DNA of 5,821 nt from Bacteroidales bacterium UBA4073 (GCA_002383425.1 DFYV01000184.1:1-5821); one strand, 5' to 3'. Positions 1 to 5,811 are shown, numbered from the stretch's first letter. A program made the numbers and translations. Notes: a model not told the origin generated them from the letters alone.

Positions 1-74
1 CCATCGTGCTATCTCTCAATCATGCGTATTTTTGTTTCTCATACAATGAAAGAGACTTTTCGGAGGTGACTCAT
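1..74. other. Unassigned left edge
   Basis: This stretch lies between the window edge and the heptamer array. The plus-strand frame starting at base 1 is open until a TGA at 67-69 and would read as a short peptide ending MKETFRR. It could be the tail of a gene converging from the left, but about 22 codons without a recognisable motif cannot show this. The minus strand has no useful frame. I see no intrinsic terminator hairpin with a U-run here for the cluster arriving from the right. The word around 51-72 (GAGACTTTTCGGAGGTGACT) looks like intergenic rather than coding sequence, but I cannot assign it. Confidence 0.3.
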
Positions 75-249
75 CCTTTAACCTTTAACTTTGAACCTCG
101 AACCTTGAACCTTGAACCTTGAACCTTGAACCTTGAACCTTGAACCTCGAACCTCGAACCTCGAACCTCGAACCTTGAACCTTGAACCTTGAACCTTGAA
201 CCTTGAACCTCGAACCTTGAACCTTTATCCTTTAACCTTTAACCTTTAT
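75..249. repeat. 25-unit heptamer tandem array (CCTTGAA)
   Basis: Cutting the sequence every 7 bp from base 75 gives exactly 25 units with no insertion or deletion. There are 12 CCTTGAA (units 5-10, 15-19 and 21), 6 CCTCGAA (units 4, 11-14 and 20), 4 CCTTTAA (units 1, 2, 23 and 24), 2 CCTTTAT (units 22 and 25) and 1 CTTTGAA (unit 3). The TTTAA-type units sit only at the two ends, and the TTGAA/TCGAA units fill the core. On the minus strand, the sense strand of the gene cluster, the core reads TTCAAGG / TTCGAGG repeated. The array begins 9 bp past the ppx stop, so it would form the 3' end of the operon transcript if transcription runs on. The units are not self-complementary, so it is not a hairpin terminator. 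Heptamer runs of this kind are, as I recall, found between genes in Bacteroidota; their function is unknown to me. Confidence 0.97.
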
Positions 250-258
250 GGATCGGAA

Positions 259-1164
259 CTACTGCTGTATGGTTAGCTGATTTTTGTATTCGTAATAAAG
301 TGTTCGGACAATACCATCGGAGATTCCTATGGTGGGTACAATGACCTCATTAGCACCCGACCATTTCATCACTTTAAGGTATATTTTAGTGGCGGGTATA
401 ATTACATCGGCCCGGTCGGGATTCAAACCCAAACTTTTAATGCGCTCTTCAACCGAATAGTAACCTATGAATTTGTAAAGTTCCTTTATTTCATCATAGG
501 TAAGCACTTCGCCATTGGTTTTCATGGCAAGCTTATAAAGCTTATTGATATTACCACCCGAACCAATAATTTTGGGTTTTCGCTTTTTGATATTCAAACT
601 TTTAACCCATTGCTTTATCTCCTCAAAGTTGGATTTATCAACCTTGCCCTTAAGCATTCTGATTGTACCTATATCGAACGAAAAAGAAGTTTGTATTTTC
701 CCCTGGTCAAAAAGGGTAATCTCAGTACTACCGCCACCAACATCGACATAGATGTAGGGAGAAGTACCGTTGAGAGTTTCAACAATTCCGTTGGCATAAA
801 TTATTTCGGCTTCCTTTTTGCCATCAATAACCTCAATCTGTATTCCGGTTTTTTCTCTAACCATATCCACCAACTCGCTGGCATTTGAGCTCTCACGCAT
901 AGCCGATGTGGCGCAAACTCTGAATGCGACCACCTCCTCAACCTCCATCAGGTTTTTATAGGCAATCATGATTTTGAGCAACTTTTGAGCTCTGGGCTGC
1001 GAAATGTAACCAATACTAAAGGCATCTTCACCAAGCCTAAGGGGCATGCGTACCAGCAATGATTTACGAAAAACCACGCTAAGGCCATCTTCAATCACGT
1101 TGGTTAATAGCAAGCGTGCGGCATTTGAACCAATATCAATAGCAGCAAATTTCAGTATATTCAT
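259..1164 (-). CDS. ppx: Exopolyphosphatase, short Ppx/GppA family
   Basis: Predicted cytoplasmic phosphatase that removes terminal phosphates from polyphosphate; some family members hydrolyse pppGpp instead. It is 301 residues with the actin-like (ASKHA) fold signatures in order: DIGSN at 10-14 (phosphate loop 1), RLGEDAF at 43-49, ATSAMRES at 85-92, the KEAE stretch at 117-120, DVGGGSTE at 141-148 (phosphate loop 2), GSGGN at 201-205 and GISDGIV at 280-286. By alignment from memory with E. coli Ppx (Glu121, Glu150), E118 and E148 are the likely catalytic glutamates, with one extra residue between them here. The protein ends after the two ASKHA lobes, so it lacks the C-terminal HD-like helical domain of the long E. 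coli enzyme (about 510 residues). The ATG at 1164 lies 12 bp after the ppk1 stop, which suggests co-transcription and possibly coupled translation. Family assignment is firm; polyphosphate rather than pppGpp as substrate is inferred from the ppk1 neighbour. Confidence 0.95.
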   Translation of the reverse strand: MNILKFAAIDIGSNAARLLLTNVIEDGLSVVFRKSLLVRMPLRLGEDAFSIGYISQPRAQKLLKIMIAYKNLMEVEEVVAFRVCATSAMRESSNASELVDMVREKTGIQIEVIDGKKEAEIIYANGIVETLNGTSPYIYVDVGGGSTEITLFDQGKIQTSFSFDIGTIRMLKGKVDKSNFEEIKQWVKSLNIKKRKPKIIGSGGNINKLYKLAMKTNGEVLTYDEIKELYKFIGYYSVEERIKSLGLNPDRADVIIPATKIYLKVMKWSGANEVIVPTIGISDGIVRTLYYEYKNQLTIQQ

Positions 1165-1176
1165 TATTCACCTATG
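1165..1176 (-). promoter_or_regulatory. Shine-Dalgarno-like site at the ppk1-ppx junction
   Basis: The 12 bases between the ppk1 stop and the ppx ATG read CATAGGTGAATA on the minus strand. AGGTGA (1173-1168) is complementary to part of the 16S rRNA anti-SD region. It is the only start in this cluster with such a match; the other three have A/T-rich leaders. It supports the ATG at 1164 as the start. Bacteroidota rely little on SD pairing, so its importance is uncertain. Confidence 0.45.
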
Positions 1177-3243
1177 TTATTTCTGCTCCTTTGCCTGATA
1201 GTACCTGTAAAGTTCTATCTGGGAACGGAATTCTGGTTCATTCTCCTTGCGAGGCTTGAATTCATTACAACCGCCATGGTTTACCAGTCGTGCTTTCACA
1301 TTATCGCGTAAAGCATAGTCAACCACAGTTTTCATTTCCTCAATAAGAGGCTTACTGTAAATGGGTGTGGCCACCTCAACCCGGTAATCGAGGTTACGGG
1401 TCATCCAGTCAGCCGAAGAGATGTAACAAACCTCGTCGCCCCCATTGGCAAAAATGAATATGCGCGAGTGCTCAAGGAATCGGTCAACTATTCCATACAC
1501 CTCAATACTGTCGCTTACCCCTTTTACTCCAGGAACCAACGCACAGGTTCCCCGAACCACCAGCTTTATTTTAACCCCGGCTCTACTGGCTTGATAGAGT
1601 TTTTTTATCATCTCCTCATCAACCAGATTATTGATTTTAGCATACAGGTAAGCCGGAAGCCCTTTCCCTGCATTTTCAATTTCAGTATCGATTAAGGAAT
1701 ATAAACGCCTGCGCATGTTAAAGGGTGCAACCAGTAAGTGTTTGTAACTAAATGTTTTATAGTTTGTTTCAAGAAAAATTAAAACCTTTTTTATTTCAGA
1801 ATTTATTCTTGAATCGGCAGTGAAAAGGTTAACATCGGTATAAACGTTGGCATTTCCTTCATGGAAGTTGCCAGTGCTCACCACCGCATACATTTGCACT
1901 CTCTTCTTTTCCTGCCGGGTAATAAGGGTCATTTTGCTATGCACCTTTAACCCTGGGACTCCAAATATCACTTTAATCCCAGCCTCCTGCATTTGTTTGG
2001 ACCAGTAAATGTTGGCGTTCTCATCGAAACGGGCTTGCAGCTCAACAATAGCAGTAACCCTTTTACCATTATGAGCAGCATTGATTAGGGCATGCACCAC
2101 GCGCGATTCAGTGGCAACCCTGTACAGGGTAATATAAATTGATTTAACGGCTGGATCCAGGGCAGCTTCACGCAGTAACCGTATGTAATACTGAAAGTTG
2201 TGAAACGGGTAGTGAAGCATGAAATCGTGGTCGGACATAACATCCATTATCCGAGTAGCTTCATCCAATTCTTTTACACTTACTGGCTCAAGCGGGGAAT
2301 TGACCAGATGTTTACGCCCCAAGCTTGGAAAACGAATGAAATCCTTGAAGTTATGGTAGCGGCCACCAGGTATAACATAGTCATCCTCGTCGAGGTTTAG
2401 CCCTTTGACAATGAATTTGAGTAAATCGGAAGGTATCTGCTCGTCGTAAACCAACCTGACCGGTTGGCCACGTTTCCTATTTTTTACACCCTTTGAAATT
2501 TTTTCCAACAAGCTCTCCGATATATCGTTGTCAACATCGAGCTCTGCATCACGGGTAATCTTAACGGTGTATGCCTCAAACCTATCGTAGGGTAATATTT
2601 TGAATACCTCAGATAGGCAAAGCCTTATCACATCATCGAGCAGGATAATAAAATTTGTATCGCCTTCGTTGGGTAGCAGGATAAACCTACTAACAAACCT
2701 TGTAGGAATTTCGATAAGCGCAAACTCTTTCACATTTGGCTTTTGGCTATTGGTTAGCTTAACCGCAAAGTATATTGACTGATCGATTAGCTCAGGGAAT
2801 TTATTATTTCTTTTCAGTATAACAGGTGCCACAAATTCCGAAATATGGTCGTCGAAGTAGCTGGTTAGATACTCAATTTGACCTGGTGATAGCTGGGTTT
2901 CGTTTAACAGATGGATATTCTCTTTTTTAAGCAGATCGATAATATTCTGAAAGACAGTATCGAAATTTTTCTGGTAATCGATATTTATACGCTGAATTTT
3001 CTCGAGGATTTTTCGGGGATTATCGCCCATAAACTTTCTGGCTCCCTTTTCCACCACAAGTAATCGGCGAAGTGTGGCAACCCTGACACGGAAAAATTCA
3101 TCGAGGTTGTTAGAGAAAATTCCCAGGAAACGAAGACGTTCAATTAATGGCACCGAGGAGTCTTCGGCTTCCTGCAAAACCCTACCGTTAAATGCCAGCC
3201 AGCTTAACTCACGGTTAACTAAAGGTAATTTTTTTTGAACCAT
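1177..3243 (-). CDS. ppk1: Polyphosphate kinase 1
   Basis: Transfers the gamma-phosphate of ATP to a growing polyphosphate chain, reversibly, through an autophosphorylated histidine; usually cytoplasmic or membrane-associated. The protein is 688 residues, the same length as E. coli PPK, and the key E. coli residues fall on identical numbers. These are N45 in SNNLDEFF, R375 in LYRVA, R405 in QARFDENA, H435 in KVHSKM (the phosphorylated histidine), Y468 in NVYTD, R564 in VVRG, H592 in LEHSRIF and E623 in YRVEV. The four-domain layout should therefore match: N about 1-106, H about 107-321, C1 about 322-502 and C2 about 503-688, the last two PLD-like. The N-terminus (NRELSWLAFNGRVL, 10-23) is typical, so the ATG at 3243 is well supported. 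It follows sixA after a 75-bp gap and precedes ppx by 12 bp. It appears intact and active. PPK2 is excluded because the sequence has PLD-like HxK motifs and no P-loop fold. Confidence 0.99.
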   Translation of the reverse strand: MVQKKLPLVNRELSWLAFNGRVLQEAEDSSVPLIERLRFLGIFSNNLDEFFRVRVATLRRLLVVEKGARKFMGDNPRKILEKIQRINIDYQKNFDTVFQNIIDLLKKENIHLLNETQLSPGQIEYLTSYFDDHISEFVAPVILKRNNKFPELIDQSIYFAVKLTNSQKPNVKEFALIEIPTRFVSRFILLPNEGDTNFIILLDDVIRLCLSEVFKILPYDRFEAYTVKITRDAELDVDNDISESLLEKISKGVKNRKRGQPVRLVYDEQIPSDLLKFIVKGLNLDEDDYVIPGGRYHNFKDFIRFPSLGRKHLVNSPLEPVSVKELDEATRIMDVMSDHDFMLHYPFHNFQYYIRLLREAALDPAVKSIYITLYRVATESRVVHALINAAHNGKRVTAIVELQARFDENANIYWSKQMQEAGIKVIFGVPGLKVHSKMTLITRQEKKRVQMYAVVSTGNFHEGNANVYTDVNLFTADSRINSEIKKVLIFLETNYKTFSYKHLLVAPFNMRRRLYSLIDTEIENAGKGLPAYLYAKINNLVDEEMIKKLYQASRAGVKIKLVVRGTCALVPGVKGVSDSIEVYGIVDRFLEHSRIFIFANGGDEVCYISSADWMTRNLDYRVEVATPIYSKPLIEEMKTVVDYALRDNVKARLVNHGGCNEFKPRKENEPEFRSQIELYRYYQAKEQK

Positions 3244-3318
3244 GCATGTATAAAAAATATGTTGACAATATTAGCGTAATAACGCTTTAAAAGGTTAAAC
3301 GTAGATGTTAAGAAATTG
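3244..3318 (-). promoter_or_regulatory. sixA-ppk1 spacer with hairpin, possible internal promoter
   Basis: This is the only roomy junction in the cluster (75 bp). It holds a perfect 5-bp stem, AGCGT 3273-3277 and ACGCT 3282-3286, with a 4-base loop. No U-run follows it on the minus strand, so it is not a standard terminator. On the minus strand TAATATTG (3273-3266) differs at one position from the Bacteroidota -7 element TAnnTTTG, but I see no matching -33 TTTG. The last 20 bases before the ATG are strongly A/T rich (TATTTTTTATAC), as is usual for translation starts in this phylum. A separate ppk1-ppx promoter is possible but unproven. Confidence 0.3.
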
Positions 3319-3813
3319 TTAAACATCCCCCTCGAAACTCGTGAAAGCCGAACTTACCCTATCGGCTGAAATTTCATCCCACCGGTTAATGTCAAACTCA
3401 ATGCCAACAAGCCCTGATGTGGGAAGTTCATGAAAACTATTGGCTAAAAATCGGTTTACCAGGTAGGTTAGGGTTGGGTTATGCCCAACCACCATAACGC
3501 ATTGGTAATCATCGGATAACGATTTAATGAGATCGATTAATTCCTTCTCGTCGGCCTGATACACCATTGGTTCAATCTGAATACGTTGGGGAGGGAAACC
3601 GATAGTTTCGGCAAAAAGGATAGCTGTATGCACTGCACGATTAGCCGAACTTGTAATTATAAGGTCTATTCCCTGTAACTTAGAAGCCAAACGCATAGCG
3701 GTATTTACAATATCACTTATACCTTTTGCCTTCAAAGCTCTATCCTTGTCGCTTTTATCGGCCTCGCTCCACGACGACTTGGCGTGTCGGAGTATAAACA
3801 ACCTTTTTGCCAT
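3319..3813 (-). CDS. sixA: SixA-type phosphohistidine phosphatase
   Basis: Small cytoplasmic histidine phosphatase of the SixA branch. Family members remove phosphate from phosphohistidine, in E. coli from phospho-relay/PTS-type proteins. At 164 residues it matches the family length (E. coli SixA is about 161). The catalytic set is visible: R9-H10 in LILRHAKSSW-type context (FILRHAKSSW, 6-15), where RHA replaces the RHG of phosphoglycerate mutases as usual for SixA; R59 in SSANRAVHTA; and H111 in VVGHNPTL. DKDRALKAKG (22-31) is the expected conserved segment after the first motif. No signal peptide or membrane segment is seen. The ATG at 3813 is 12 bp after the phoH stop. Its target here is unknown. 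Lying directly upstream of Ppk1, whose mechanism uses phosphohistidine, makes a polyphosphate-related role plausible, but this is inference. A broader acid-phosphatase role cannot be excluded. Confidence 0.92.
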   Translation of the reverse strand: MAKRLFILRHAKSSWSEADKSDKDRALKAKGISDIVNTAMRLASKLQGIDLIITSSANRAVHTAILFAETIGFPPQRIQIEPMVYQADEKELIDLIKSLSDDYQCVMVVGHNPTLTYLVNRFLANSFHELPTSGLVGIEFDINRWDEISADRVSSAFTSFEGDV

Positions 3814-3825
3814 TTCTGTGAAATT

Positions 3826-5154
3826 TTAAAGTAAATCGCTGGCCAGCTCTGCCAGGTAGCTGCGCTCCCCTTTAACAAGATTGATGTGGGCAAATATCTC
3901 CTGCCCATGCATTCTATCGCTTAAATAGGTTAACCCATTCGATTTCATATCGAGGTAAGGATGATCGATTTGGTGGATGTCGCCAGTAAAAACGAACTTG
4001 GTTCCTTCGCCTGCGCGTGTTATGATGGTTTTAATCTCGTGGGGTGTAAGGTTCTGAGCTTCATCAACTATGAAAAAAACATTCGATAGGCTTCGACCTC
4101 TGATATATGCCAGCGGAGTTATAACCAGCTTATCGGCTCGTTGCATCTCCTCTATATGCATGTAATCCTTACTTGTTGGTTTAAACCTATTTTTTATTAC
4201 CCCGAGGTTATCGAACAGGGGCTGCATGTAAGGGCCAATCTTTTCGTCAACATCACCGGGCAAAAAGCCGATGTCCTTATTGGATAGGGCAACAATTGGG
4301 CGTGCCAGAAGAACTTGATCGAATTGCTCTTCCTGTTGGAGCGCAGCGGCAAGGGCAAGAAGTGTTTTTCCTGTACCAGCCTTACCTGTTAATGCAACCA
4401 ACTGTATTTCAGGCCGGAGCAGCGCATCCAAAGCAAAAGTTTGCTCAGCATTTCGGGGTTCAATGCCGTAAGCTCGAACCTTTTCCACACGGTCCAATGT
4501 TTCGGTTGCCTTATCGTAGTGGGCTAAAGCACTCGATTTATTCCCTTTTATAATGAAATACTGGTTGGCGTATGGTTTTAGCTTCAACTCCTTGGCGGTA
4601 AGCGTTTCCTCAGTGGTATAAAGTTTCTGGATAAGTGAGTCGTTTACCTTTTCTATCACCTCAATTTCCTTTTTCAGGCTATCGATATCTTCAACCTTAT
4701 CGTTAAGGTAATCCTGGGCTATAATTCTCAGCGATTTGGCCTTCATCCTCAGGTTGATATCCTTGGTTACCAGGATTACTGGTTTTTCGGGGTTTTGCTT
4801 AACCAGATGAGCGGTGATAGCCAAAATCCTGTGATCGGGTGTAAACTCCGAAAACGACTCCTTCATTTCCGGTGGGATGGGCTTTCCTGTTTCTATTCGT
4901 AACTTCCCAAGGTTTTTCCCTAAAGGGAGGCCACCGTTAAACAGCTTATCGCCTGCAATTTTATCCAACTCTCTTACAAATTCCCGGGCATGGTAGTTTA
5001 CCATTTCATTTCCTTTCTTGAAATGATCCAACTCCTCAAGAACTACAATGGGTATAACAACATCGTTATCCTGAAATTTATACAAACACTGATAATCGTG
5101 GAGAATAACATTGGTGTCGATCACGAAAATTTTATTCGATTTACTCTTTGCCAT
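3826..5154 (-). CDS. phoH: PIN-PhoH fusion ATPase (PhoH2/YlaK type)
   Basis: Two-domain cytoplasmic protein of 442 residues. The N-terminal PIN nuclease-like domain (about 8-150) shows the acidic pocket: D13 in VIDTNVILHD, E40 in VVLEELD, D107 in TPDHR and D132 in TKDINLRMKA. The C-terminal PhoH P-loop ATPase (about 230-442) has Walker A GKAGTGKT at 257-264, ARPIV at 284-288, GFLPGD at 296-301, Walker B FIVDEAQN at 361-368 and GDIHQID at 391-397. The linker at 155-195 is rich in charged residues. The architecture and length match the PhoH2/YlaK family, for which mycobacterial members have been reported as RNA helicase/ribonucleases; PhoH itself is named for phosphate-starvation induction in E. 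coli. All visible active-site residues are present, so both activities may be intact. It is the first gene of the cluster. The ATG at 5154 places the PIN beta strand right after a lysine-rich N-terminus. The physiological RNA target is unknown. Confidence 0.95.
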   Translation of the reverse strand: MAKSKSNKIFVIDTNVILHDYQCLYKFQDNDVVIPIVVLEELDHFKKGNEMVNYHAREFVRELDKIAGDKLFNGGLPLGKNLGKLRIETGKPIPPEMKESFSEFTPDHRILAITAHLVKQNPEKPVILVTKDINLRMKAKSLRIIAQDYLNDKVEDIDSLKKEIEVIEKVNDSLIQKLYTTEETLTAKELKLKPYANQYFIIKGNKSSALAHYDKATETLDRVEKVRAYGIEPRNAEQTFALDALLRPEIQLVALTGKAGTGKTLLALAAALQQEEQFDQVLLARPIVALSNKDIGFLPGDVDEKIGPYMQPLFDNLGVIKNRFKPTSKDYMHIEEMQRADKLVITPLAYIRGRSLSNVFFIVDEAQNLTPHEIKTIITRAGEGTKFVFTGDIHQIDHPYLDMKSNGLTYLSDRMHGQEIFAHINLVKGERSYLAELASDLL

Positions 5155-5178
5155 GGGTTAATAATTTTAAAAATCCCC

Positions 5179-5186
5179 TAAATATA
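5179..5186 (-). promoter_or_regulatory. Possible -7 element of the phoH operon promoter
   Basis: On the minus strand these bases read TATATTTA, one mismatch from the Bacteroidota sigma-ABfr -7 consensus TAnnTTTG. They lie 24 bp upstream of the phoH ATG, giving a short leader rich in A/T. A TTTG occurs upstream at 5203-5200, but only 13 bp separates it from the -7 candidate, shorter than the usual spacing, so the -33 half is not supported. It is the best candidate I find for the start of the four-gene transcript. Confidence 0.3.
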
Positions 5187-5256
5187 AGAAAAGCTTAGCC
5201 AAAACATTCACTACCCCTTTAAATATTTGTTAACCTAATGCTAATAAGTTATGAGC

Positions 5257-5292
5257 AATGGCTCAATGCGTAATGCAAAGTGAAAAGTGAAA
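5257..5292. repeat. Degenerate ~7-bp periodic word run
   Basis: AATG occurs at 5257, 5265 and 5272, followed by two perfect tandem copies of AAAGTGA (5277-5283 and 5284-5290). Word starts are 6-8 bp apart. It resembles a decayed heptamer array with the same period as the array at 75-249 but a different unit. It is short and could be chance. Confidence 0.4.
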
Positions 5293-5342
5293 CACCCATG
5301 ACAGATTTTAGATACACACGAGCATGATTAAACGATTCGATA

Positions 5343-5357
5343 TTACCATTGTGGTAA
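5343..5357. repeat. Small perfect inverted repeat
   Basis: TTACCA (5343-5348) and TGGTAA (5352-5357) form a 6-bp stem with a 3-base TTG loop. It is followed by an A-run on the plus strand, and no U-run follows in either transcription direction, so it does not look like an intrinsic terminator. Function is unknown. Confidence 0.4.
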
Positions 5358-5397
5358 AAAATTGAAATAATAAAAATATAAACAGATGAGAAAAAAC

Positions 5398-5436
5398 CGC
5401 AAAGAACACAGAGAAGGCGCAGAGAACCACAGAGAA
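5398..5436. repeat. CACAGAGAA short tandem units
   Basis: Four imperfect units, CGCAAAGAA (5398), CACAGAGAA (5407), CGCAGAGAA (5418) and CACAGAGAA (5428), start 9-11 bp apart. GGCGCAGAG at 5416-5424 has a perfect 9-bp inverted counterpart, CTCTGCGCC, at 5594-5602. As I recall, similar CACAGAG words occur as dispersed non-coding repeats in Bacteroidota and relatives. Confidence 0.7.
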
Positions 5437-5479
5437 ATAAAGGTGAAATAAAAATGACAGAATAAAATGTGACGATGGG

Positions 5480-5510
5480 TTGATCCCGATAAATCGGGAC
5501 AAGTCATGAT
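5480..5510. repeat. TCCCGAT hairpin repeat, copy A
   Basis: TCCCGATAAATCGGGA (5484-5499) is a 7-bp perfect inverted repeat with a 2-base centre. It is followed by CAAGTCATGATA. TTG at 5480-5482 can extend the stem by pairing with CAA at 5500-5502, with one bulged A. No U-run follows. Confidence 0.8.
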
Positions 5511-5530
5511 AATTTGTTAATGTAATAATT

Positions 5531-5577
5531 ATCTGCTAATCATCACATCAACTAATCTGCTAATTATCACATCTGCT
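5531..5577. repeat. ATCTGCTAAT(C/T)ATCACATC direct repeat
   Basis: Two 19-bp copies at 5531-5549 and 5555-5573 differ at one base and are separated by AACTA (period 24). A third partial copy, ATCTGCT, starts at 5571 and overlaps the end of the second. Non-coding and of unknown function. Confidence 0.85.
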
Positions 5578-5593
5578 TTCTTTTAAATACTGA

Positions 5594-5630
5594 CTCTGCG
5601 CCTGCCTGCGAAATACTCTGTGTAACTCTC
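5594..5630. repeat. CTCTGCGCC / CTCTGTGTAACTCT inverted arm
   Basis: CTCTGCGCC (5594-5602) is the exact reverse complement of 5416-5424. CTCTGTG (5616-5622) mirrors the CACAGAG words on both sides. GTGTAACTCT (5620-5629) is the exact reverse complement of AGAGTTACAC at 5696-5705 and 5717-5726. This stretch therefore carries the same word families in the opposite orientation. Confidence 0.65.
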
Positions 5631-5658
5631 CCGATAATATTAGGTCAAGTCGTGATAC
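5629..5658. repeat. TCCCGAT hairpin repeat, decayed copy B
   Basis: TCCCGATA at 5629-5636 is followed by ATATTAGG and then TCAAGTCGTGATA. The left arm and the CAAGTC(A/G)TGATA tail match copy A, but the right arm ATCGGGA is degraded, so the hairpin is broken. It reads as an older member of the same family. Confidence 0.6.
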
Positions 5659-5692
5659 TATACTGGATTGAATGATGATACTTGAATTGTTT

Positions 5693-5726
5693 CACAGAGT
5701 TACACTATGTACACACAGAGTTACAC
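5693..5726. repeat. CACAGAGTTACAC direct repeat
   Basis: Two perfect 13-bp copies lie at 5693-5705 and 5714-5726, with a period of 21 bp. AGTTACAC within them is the inverse of the GTGTAACT words to the left and right. Confidence 0.85.
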
Positions 5727-5729
5727 AAT

Positions 5730-5811
5730 GTGTTACTCTCCCGATAAATCGGGACAAGTCGTGTAACTTTGTGTTACCTCTCCCGACTATATCGGGACAA
5801 GTCGTGTAACT
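5730..5811. repeat. Tandem ~41-bp repeat with hairpins C and D
   Basis: Two adjacent copies of about 41 bp each begin with GTGTTAC (5730 and 5771) and contain a TCCCGA...TCGGGA hairpin. Each then ends with CAAGTCGTGTAACT. Hairpin C is TCCCGATAAATCGGGA at 5739-5754; hairpin D is TCCCGA 5781-5786 and TCGGGA 5792-5797 around CTATA. The stems are conserved while the loops differ. A further GTGTAACT (5814-5821) runs to the window edge, so more copies may follow. Confidence 0.85.

Noticed and set aside
145..175. GGTTCGAGG on the minus strand resembles a tRNA T-arm
   Set aside because: It recurs every 7 bp as part of the heptamer array, with no acceptor stem or anticodon arm around it.
75..249. Heptamer array as a coding repeat
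   Set aside because: The plus strand meets TGA in CCTTGAA units. The minus strand is open through the core but has no ATG, and TAA occurs in the TTAAAGG/ATAAAGG caps.
545..888. Plus-strand frames of 68 and 92 codons inside ppx
   Set aside because: They lie antisense to a strongly conserved Ppx region, overlap each other in different frames and show no recognisable motif.
4296..4553. Plus-strand 85-codon frame inside phoH
   Set aside because: It is antisense to the PhoH Walker A region, and its open frame is explained by codon constraint on the real gene.
5484..5499. Intrinsic terminator
   Set aside because: The stem is good, but no U-run follows on either strand and no known gene ends next to it.
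5308..5502. 64-codon minus-strand frame encoding a hydrophobic peptide
   Set aside because: It starts at TTG inside hairpin copy A and its Phe/Ser/Val-rich sequence is a translation of the CACAGAG repeats and A/T-rich DNA. There is no RBS or motif.
5484..5811. CRISPR-like array of palindromic repeats
   Set aside because: The hairpin copies are unevenly spaced (145, 110 and 42 bp), spacers consist of other repeats, and there are no cas genes.
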